A stretch of 64,000 nucleotides of DNA, taken from Rhipicephalus microplus (lineage: Eukaryota > Arthropoda > Arachnida > Ixodida > Ixodidae). The translations under genes and the position numbers were made by a program. Where the stretch lies: NCBI RefSeq assembly GCF_043290135.1, contig NC_134701.1, positions 9,826,001-9,890,000 of the forward strand, given 5' to 3'. The notes beneath the pieces are model-generated. The model had not been told where the DNA came from and ran no database searches. It was given only the letters and a program-made list of their open reading frames with translations. This document shows, piece after piece, positions 56,401 through 64,000 of this stretch (positions are counted from its first letter, which is position 1; each line of letters begins with the position of its first letter).

Positions 56401-59374
56401 AGCTTTGAAGATATGTTCTTATGGTGGTGAGAGTGGAGCACGACTGTCTCCGTGGCGCAATTGGCTAGCGCGATCGGCTGTTAACCGAAAGGTTGGAGGT
56501 ACGAGCCCACCCGGTGGTGGTGCGGTGCTTTTTTTCTTTGGACAGATAGCTTTGAAGATATGTTCTGATGGTGGTGAGAGTGGAGCAGGACTGTCTCCGT
56601 GGCGCAATTGCCTAGTGCGATCGGCTGTTAACTGAAAGGTTGTAGGTTCGAGCCCATCCGGTGGTGGTGCGGCGCTTTATTTTTCTTTGGGCTGATAGCT
56701 TTGAAGATATGTTCTGATGGTGGTGAGAGTGGAGCACGACTGTCTCCGTGGCGCAGTTGGCTAGCGCGATCGGCTGTTAACCGAAATGTTCGAGGTTCGA
56801 GCCCACAAGGTGGTGGTGCGGCGCTTTTTTTCTTTTGGGCTGATAGCTTTGAAGATATGTTCTGATGGTGTTGAGAGTGGAGCAGCACTGTCTCCGTGGC
56901 GCAATTGCCAAGTGCGATCGGCTGTTAACTGAAAGGTTGTAGGTTCGAGCCCATCCAGTGGTGGTGCGGCGCTTTATTTTTCTTTGGGCTGATAGCTTTG
57001 AAGATATGTTCTGATGGTGGTGAGAGTGGAGCAGGACTGTCTCCGTGGCGCAATTGGCTAGCGCGATCGGCTGTTAACCGAAAGGTTGAAGGTTCCAGCC
57101 CATCCGGTGGTGGTGCGGCGTTTTTTTCTTTGGGCTTATAGCTTTGAAGATATGTTCTGATGGTGGTGAGAGTGGAGCACGACTGTCTCCATGGCGCAAT
57201 TGGCTAGCGCGATCGGCTGTTAACCGAAATTTTGGAGGTACGAGCACAACCTGTGGTGGTGCGGCGCTTTTTTTTCTTTGGGCTGATAGCTTTGAAGAAA
57301 TGTTCTGATGGTCGTGAGAGTGGAGCACGACTGTCTCCATGGCGCAATTGGCTAGCGCGATCGGCTGTTAACCGAAAGGTTGGAGGTACGAGCACAACCT
57401 GTGGTGGTGCGGCGCTTTTATTTCTTTGGGCTGATAGCTTTGAAGAAATGTTGTGATGGTGGTGAGAGTGGAGCACGACTGTCTCCGTGGCGCAGTTGGC
57501 TAGCGCGATCGGCTGTTAACCGAAATGTTGGAGGTTCGAGCCCACCCGGTGGTGGTGCGGCGCTTTTTTTCTTTTGGGCTGATAGCTTTGAAGAAATGTT
57601 CTGATGGTGGTGAGAGTGCAGCGCGACTGTCTCAGTGGCGCAATTGGCTAGCGCGATCGGCTGTTAACCGAAAGGTTGGAGCTACGAGCCCACCCGGTGG
57701 TGGTGCGGCGCTTTTTTTATTTTGCGCTGATAGCTTTGAAGATATGTTCTGGTGGTGGTGAGTGTGGAGCAGGACTGTCTCCGTGGCGCAATTGGCTAGC
57801 GCGATCGGCTGTTAACCGAAAGGTTGGAGGTACGAGCCCACCCGGTGGTGGTGCGGCGCTTTTTTTTCTTTGGGCTGATAGCTTTGAAGATATGTTCTGA
57901 TAGTGGTGAGAGTGGAGCACGACTGTCTCCGTGGCGCAATTGGCTAGCGCGATCGGCTGTTAACCGAAAGGTTGAAGGTTCGAGCCCGTCCGGTGGTGGT
58001 GCGGCGCCTTTTTTTCTTTGGGCTGATAGCTTTGAAGATATGTTCTGATGGTGGTAAGAGTGGAGCACGACTGTCTCCATGGCGCAATTGGCTAGCGCGA
58101 TCGGCTGTTAACCGAAAGGTTGGAAGTACGAGCCAACCCGGTGGTGGTGCGGCGCTTTTTTTTCTTTGGGCTGATAGCTTTGAAGAAATGTTCTGATGAT
58201 GGTGAGAGTGGAGCACGACTGTCTCCATGGCGCAATTGGCTAGCGCGATCGGCTGTTAACCGAAAGGTTGGAGGTAAGAGCACAACCTGTGGTGGTGAGG
58301 CGCTTTTTTTTCTTTGGGCTGATAGCTTTGAAGAAATGTTCTGATGGTGGTGAGAGTGGAGCACGACTGTCTCCGTGGCGCAGTTTCCTAGCGCGATCGG
58401 CTGTTAACCGAAATGTTGGAGGTTCGAGCCCACCCGGTGGTGGTGTGGCGCTTTTTTTCTTTTGGGCTGATAGCTTTGAAGATATGTTCTGATGGTGGTG
58501 AGAGTGGAGCAGGACTGTCTCCGTGGCGCAATTGGCTAGTGCGATCGGCTGTTAACCGAAAAGTTGGAGGTTCGAGCCCACCCGGTGGTGGTGCGGCGCT
58601 TTTTTTTCTTTGGGCTGATAACTTTGAAGCTATGTTCTGATGGTGGTGAGAGTGGAGCGCGACTGTCTCCGTGGCGCAATTGGCTAGCGCGATCGGGTGT
58701 TAACCGAAAGGTTGGAGCTACGAGCCCATTCGGTGGTGGTGCGGCGCTTTTTTTCTTTGGGCTGATAGCTTTGAAGATATGTTCTTATGGTGGTGAGAGT
58801 GGAGCACGACTGTCTCCGTGGCGCAATTGGCTAGCGCGATCGGCTGTTAACCGAAAGGTTGGAGGTACGAGCCCACCCGGTGGTGGTGCGGTGCTTTTTT
58901 TCTTTGGACAGATATAATTGAAGATATGTTGTGATGGTGGAGAGAGTGGAGCATGACTGTCTCCGTGGCGCAATCAGCTAGCGCGATTGGCTGTTAACCG
59001 AAAGGTTGGAGGTACGAGCCCACCAGGTGGTGGTGCGGCGCCTTTTTTTCTTTGGGCTGATAGCTCTGAAGAAATGTTCTGACGGTGGTGAGAGTGGAGC
59101 ACGACTGTCTTCGTGGCGCAATTGGCTATGCGATCGGCTGTTAACTGAAAAGTTGGAGGTTCGAGCCCTCCCGGGAGTGGTGTGTTGCCTTTTTTTCTTT
59201 GGGCTGATAGCTTTGAAGATATGTTCTGATGGTGGTGAGAGTGGAGCAGAACTGTCTCCGTGGCGCAATTGGCTGGCGCGATCGGCTGGTAACCGCAAGG
59301 TTGGAGGTACGAGCCCACCCGGTGGTGGTGCGGCGCTTTTTTTTCTTTGGGCTGATAGCTTTGAAGATATGTTC
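53463..59374 (+). repeat. Tandem duplication of about 2.96 kb (20 units)
   Basis: 53463-56418 and 56419-59374 are copies at offset 2956. By eye I found only a few substitutions, for example gatcagctg at 54551-54559 against gatcggctg in the second copy. This makes it the least diverged large duplication lying wholly inside the window. Confidence 0.85.
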
Positions 59375-61510
59375 TTATGGTGGTGAGAGTGGAGCACGAC
59401 TGTCTCCGTGGCGCAATTGGCTAGCGCGATCGGCTGTTAACCGAAAGGTTGGAGGTACGAGCCCACCCGGTGGGGGTGCGGTGCTTTTTTTTCTTTGGAC
59501 AGATATATTTGAAGATATGTTCTGGTGGTGGTGAGTGTGGAGCAGGACTGTCTCCGTGGCGCAATTGGCTAGCGTCATCGGCTGTTAACCGAAAGGTTGG
59601 AGGTACGAGCACACCCGGTGGTGGTGCGGCGCTTTTTTTTTCTTTGGGCTGATAGCTTTGAAGAAATGTTCTGATGGTGGTGAGAGTGGAGCACGGCTGT
59701 CTCCGTGGCGCAGTTGGCTAGCGCGATCGGCTGTTAACCGAAATGTTGGAGGTTCGAGCTCACCCGGTGGTGGTGCGGCGCTTTTTTTCTTTTGGGCTGA
59801 TAGCTTCGAAGATATGTTCTGATGGTGGTGAGAGTGGAGCAGGACTGTCTCCGTGGCGCAATTGCCTAGTGCGATCGGCTGTTAACCGAAAGGTTGGAGG
59901 TTCGAGCCCACCCGGTGGTGGTGCGGCGCTTTTTTTTCTTTGGGCTGATAAATTTGATGCTATGTTCTGATGGTGGTGAGAGTGGAGCGCGACTGTCTCC
60001 GTGGCGCAATTGGCTAGCGCGATCGGGTGTTAACCGAAAGGTTGGAGCTACGAGCCCACTCGGTGGTGGTGCGGCGCTTTTTTCTTTGGGCTGATAGCTT
60101 TGAAGATATGTTCTTATGGTGGTGAGAGTGGAGCACGACTGTCTCCGTGGCGCAATTGGCTAGCGCGATCGGCTGTAAACCGAAAGGTTGGAGGTACGAG
60201 CCCACCCGGTGGTGGTGCGGTGCTTTTTTTTCTTTGGACAGATATAATTGAAGATATGTTGTGATGGTGGAGAGAGTGGAGCATGACTGTCTCCGTGGCG
60301 CAATCAGCTAGCGCGATTGGCTGTTAACCGAAAGGTTGGAGGTACGAGCCCACCAGGTGGTGGTGCGGCGCCTTTTTTTCTTTGGGCTGATAGCTCTGAA
60401 GAAATGTTCTGACGGTGGTGAGAGTGGAGCACGACTGTCTTCGTGGCGCAATTGGCTATGCGATCGGCTGTTAACTGAAAAGTTGGAGGTTCGAGCCCTC
60501 CCGGGAGTGGTGTGTTGCCTTTTTTTCTTTGGGCTGATAGCTTTGAAGATATGTTCTGATGGTGGTGAGAGTGGAGCAGAACTGTCTCCGTGGCGCAATT
60601 GGCTGGCGCGATCGGCTGGTAACCGCAAGGTTGGAGGTACGAGCCCACCCGGTGGTGGTGCGGCGCTTTTTTTTCTTTTGGCTGATAGCTTTGAAGATAT
60701 GTTCTTATGGTGGTCAGAGTGGAGCACGACTGTCTCCGTGGTGCAATTGGCTAGCGCGATCGGCTGTTAACCGAAAGGTTGGAGGTACGAGCCCACCCGG
60801 TGGTGGTGCGGTGCTTTTTTTTCTTTGGACAGATATATTTGAAGATATGTTCTGGTGGTGGTGAGTGTGGAGCAGGACTGTCTCCGTGGCGCAATTGGCT
60901 AGCGTCATCGGCTGTTAACCGAAAGGTTGGAGGTACGAGCACACCCGGTGGTGGTGCGGCGCTTTTTTTTTCTTTGGGCTGATAGCTTTGAAAAAAAGTT
61001 CTGATGGTGGTGAGAGTGGAGCACGACTGTCTCCGTGGCGCAGTTGGCTAGCGCGATCGGCTGTTAACCGAAATGTTGGAGGTTCGAGCTCACCCGGTGG
61101 TGGTGCGGCGCTTTTTTTCTTTTGGGCTGATAGCTTCGAAGATATGTTCTGATGGTGGTGAGAGTGGAGCAGGACTGTCTCCGTGGCGCAATTGCCTAGT
61201 GCGATCGGCTGTTAACCGAAAGGTTGGAGGTTCGAGCCCACCCGGTGGTGGTGCGGCGCTTTTTTTTCTTTGGGCTGATAAATTTGATGCTATGTTCTGA
61301 TGGTGGTGAGAGTGGAGCGCGACTGTCTCCGTGGCGCAATTGGCTAGCGCGATCGGGTGTTAACCGAAAGGTTGGAGCTACGAGCCCACTCGGTGGTGCT
61401 GTGGCGCTTTTTTTCTTTGGGCTGATAGCTTTGAAGATATGTTCTTATGGTGGTGAAAGTGGAGCACGACTGTCTCCGTGGCGCAATTGGCTAGCGCGAT
61501 CGGCTGTTAA
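59006..61510 (+). repeat. Tandem duplication of about 1.33 kb (9 units)
   Basis: Units from 59006 to about 60180 recur at offset 1330, for example 59743 with 61073 and 59894 with 61224. It shares its first units with the end of the 2.96-kb duplication, so the two events overlap. Confidence 0.8.
60141..60214 (+). tRNA. tRNA-like unit with Tyr-type GTA anticodon
   Basis: The loop reads CTGTAAA (anticodon 60175-60177). It is the only GTA copy I noticed. It has no intron and the same weak TACGAGC T-loop as its neighbours. Confidence 0.55.
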
Positions 61511-62599
61511 CCGAAAGGTTGGAGCTACGAGCCCACCCGGTGGTGGTGCGGCGCTTTTTTTGGGCTGATAGCTTTGAAGATATGTTCTGGTGGTGGTGAG
61601 AGTGGAGCACGACTGTCTCCGTGGCGCGATAGGCTAGCGCGATCGGCTGTTAACCGAAAGGTTAGAGGTTCGAGCCCTCCCGGGAGTGGTGTGTTGCCTT
61701 TTTTATTTTGCGCTGATAGCTTTGAAGATATGTTCTGGTGGTGGTGAGTGTGAAGCAGGACTGTCTCCGTGGCGCGATTGGCTAGCGCGATCGGCTGTTA
61801 ACCGAAAGGTTGGAGGTACGAGCCCACCCGGTGGTGGTGTGGCGCTTTTTTTTCTTTGGGCTGATAGCTTTGAAGATATGTACTGATGGTGGTGAGAGTG
61901 GAGCACGACTGTCTCCGTGGCGCAATTGGCTAGCGCGATCGGCTGCTAACTGAAAGGTTGTAGGTTCGAGCCCATCCGGTGGTGGTGCGGCGCTTTATTT
62001 TTGTTTGGGCTGATAGCTTTGAAGATATGTTCTGATGGTGGTAAGAGTGGAGCACGACAGTCTCCATGGCGCAATTGCCTAGCGCGATCGGCTGTTAACC
62101 GAAAGGTTGGAGGTACGAGCCAACCCGGTGGTGGTGCGGCGATTTTTTTTCTCTGGGCTGATAGCTCTGAAGAAATGTTCTGACGGTGGTGAGAGTGGAG
62201 CACGACTGTTTCCGTGGCGCAATTGGCTAGCGCGATCGGCTGTTAACCGAAAGGTTGGAGGTACGAGCCCACCCGGTGGTGGTGCGGGCCTTTTTTTTCT
62301 TTGGACAGGTATAATTGAAGATATGTTGTGATGGTGGAGAGAGTGGAGCATGACTGTCTCCGTGGCGCAATCAGCTAGCGCGATTGGCTGTTAACCGAAA
62401 GGTTGGAGGTACGAGCCCACAAGGTGGTGGTGCGGCGCCTTTTTTTCTTTGGGCTGATAGCTCTGGAGAAATGTTCTGACGGTGGTGAGAGTGGAGCACG
62501 ACTGTCTTCGCGGCGCAATTTGGTATGCGATCGGCTGTTAACTGAAAAGTTGGAGGTTCGAGGCCTCCCGGGAGTGGTGTGTTGCCTTTTTTTCTTTGG

Positions 62600-64000
62600 G
62601 CTGATAGCTTTCAAGATATGTTCTGATGGTGGTGAGAGTGGACCAGGACTGTCATGTGGCGCAATAGGCTAGCACGATCAGCTGTTAACCGAAAGGTTGG
62701 AGTTTCGAGTCCACCCGGTGGTGGTGCGGCGCTTTTTTTCTTTGGGCTGATAGCTTTGAAGACATGTTCTGATGGTGGTGAGAGTAGAGCAGGACTGTCT
62801 CCGTGGCGCAATAGGCTAGCGCGATCGTCTGTTAACCGAAAGGTTGGAGTTTCGAGCCCTCCCGGGAGTGGTGTGTTGCTTTTTTCTTTGCGCTGATAGC
62901 TTTGAAGATATGTTCTGATGGTGGTGTGAGTGGAGCAGGACTGTCTCCGTGGCGTAATAGGCTAGCGCGATCGGCTGTTAACCGAAAGGTTGGAGTTTCG
63001 AGCCCTCCCGGGAGTGGTGTGTTGCTTTTTTCTTTGCGCTGAAAGCTTTGAAGAGATGTTCTGATGGTGGTGAGAGTGGAGCTCGACTGTCTTCGTGGCG
63101 CATTATGCTAGCGCGATCGGCTGTTAACCGAAAGATTGGAGGTTCAAGCCCACCCGGTGGTGGAGCGGCGCTTTTTTTTTCTTTGGGCTGATAGCTTTGA
63201 AGATATGTTCTGATGGTGGTCAGAGTAGAGCAAGACTGTCACCGCAGCGCAATTGGCTAGCGCGATCGGCTGTTAACCGAAAGGTTGGAGGTTCGAGCCC
63301 ACCCGGTAGTGGTGCGGCGCCTTTTTTTCTTTGGGCTGATAGCTTTGAAGATATGTTGTGATGATGGTGAGAGCAGAGCAGGATTGTCTCCGTGGCGCAA
63401 TTGGATAGCGTGATCGGCTGTTAACCGAAAGGTTGGAGTTTCGAGCCCACCCGGTGGTGGTGCGGCGCTTTTTTTCTTTGGGCTCATTGCTTTGAAGATA
63501 TGTTCTGATGGTGGTGAGAGTAGAGCAGGACTGTCTCCGTGGCGCAATTGGCTAGCGCAATCGGCTGTTAACCGAAAGGTTGGAGGTACGAGCCCACCCG
63601 GTGGTGGTGCGGCGCTTTTTTTTCTTTGGGGTGATAGCTCTGAAGAAATGTTCTGACGGAGGTGAGAGTGGAGCACGTCCGTCTACGTGACGCAATTGGC
63701 TAGCGCGATCGGCTGTTAACCGAAAGGTTGGAGGTTCGAGCCCACCCGGTGGTGGAGCGGGGCCTTTTTTTCTTTGGGCTGATAGCTCTGAAAAAATGTT
63801 CTGACGGTGTTGAGAGTGGAGCAGCACTGTCTCCGTGGCACAATTGGCTAGCGCGATTGGCTGTTAACCGAAAGGTTGGAGCTACGAGCCCACCCGGTGG
63901 TGGTGCGGCGCTTTTTTTTTCTTTGGGCTGATAGCTTTGAAGATATGTTCTGATGATGGTAAGAGTGGAGCAGGGTTGTCTCCGTTGCGCAATTGGCTAG
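62600..64000 (+). repeat. Diverged array units at the right end
   Basis: These roughly nine units keep phase and length but carry private changes such as gtcatgtggcgcaatagg (62652), gtcaccgcagcgc (63239) and gtctacgtgacgc (63682). No large recent duplication is seen among them. Confidence 0.6.

Larger units (their letters stand above)
51986..64000 (+). repeat. 148-bp tRNA-Asn-derived tandem array, segment 4
   Basis: Roughly 81 head-to-tail units after element 3, ending inside a unit at the window edge. A block of about 2.96 kb is duplicated in tandem (53463-59374) and a further block of about 1.33 kb is duplicated at 59006-61510. From about 62600 onward the units carry more private substitutions than elsewhere. 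No host gene is seen. Confidence 0.95.

Noticed and set aside
105..63931. Hundreds of 60-190 residue open frames in the array on both strands, with peptides such as MEVRAHPVVVRR or MLHSHHHQNISSKL
   Set aside because: They repeat with the 148-bp unit on both strands. As 148 is not a multiple of three, the frame rotates from unit to unit. They overlap the tRNA-like bodies and have no start context or domain. They are translations of a non-coding satellite.
1..64000. CRISPR array or bacterial repeat
   Set aside because: Repeats are contiguous with no unique spacers, unit length is 148 bp, and the inserted elements are eukaryotic LTR retrotransposons.
1..64000. A cluster of ordinary functional tRNA-Asn genes
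   Set aside because: Most copies carry mismatches in three stems and many have broken B boxes. The copy number is far beyond need and anticodons drift freely. A minority of functional copies cannot be excluded.
1..64000. Dispersed tRNA SINEs that inserted next to each other
   Set aside because: Units are in perfect head-to-tail register without A-rich tails, target-site duplications or a SINE 3' body.

Overview
The window is eukaryotic and contains no recognisable host protein-coding gene. It is one long head-to-tail tandem array of a unit of about 148 bp (roughly 330 copies, estimated as array length divided by 148). Three LTR retrotransposons interrupt it. The array runs off both window edges. 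The Gypsy proteins, the GC-rich coding style and the reiterated tRNA-derived DNA suggest an arthropod, probably a chelicerate such as a tick. That placement is inference from memory of similar tick elements and is only moderately secure.

Each array unit holds a tRNA-Asn(GTT)-like body of 74 nt. It has a clean A box, a clean or damaged B box, and an oligo-T tract about 8 nt after the discriminator position, followed by a spacer of about 65 nt. The D-arm and anticodon loop are preserved. The typical copy has one mismatch in each of the acceptor, anticodon and T stems. The copies therefore look like transcribable tRNA-derived satellite units rather than ordinary tRNA genes. Subfamilies differ in B box, terminator and spacer, and in anticodon (GTT, with CTT, TTT, GGT, GTC, GCT and GTA variants). 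They are arranged in higher-order blocks that have been recently duplicated in segments of about 0.74, 1.33, 1.77, 2.36, 2.96 and 3.84 kb.

Layout: array 1-1238; Ty3/Gypsy element 1 on + (1239-6328, 146-bp LTRs, intact gag and pol); array 6329-20661; Ty3/Gypsy element 2 on - (20662-26623, 407-bp LTRs, intact gag, pol broken by two stops and one frameshift); array 26624-48070; non-autonomous LTR element 3 on - (48071-51985, LTRs of 1060 and 1058 bp, one coiled-coil gag-like ORF and no pol); array 51986-64000. All three elements have clear target-site duplications and nearly identical LTRs, so the insertions are recent.

The most interesting signal is where the elements landed. Both Gypsy elements, in opposite orientations, sit at exactly the same phase of the 148-bp unit with the same ATAT duplication, 31 bp before a tRNA-like 5' end. 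Element 3 sits 18 bp before one. This resembles targeting to Pol III promoters, as known for Ty3 of yeast and for tRNA-gene-targeting elements of Dictyostelium. The pre-insertion (empty) site of element 1 survives as a duplicate array segment at 8936-11486. The two Gypsy elements also share a -1 frameshift arrangement, with a slippery AAAC-type heptamer directly before the gag stop.

Many short open frames run through the array on both strands. They follow from the repeat and are not annotated as genes.
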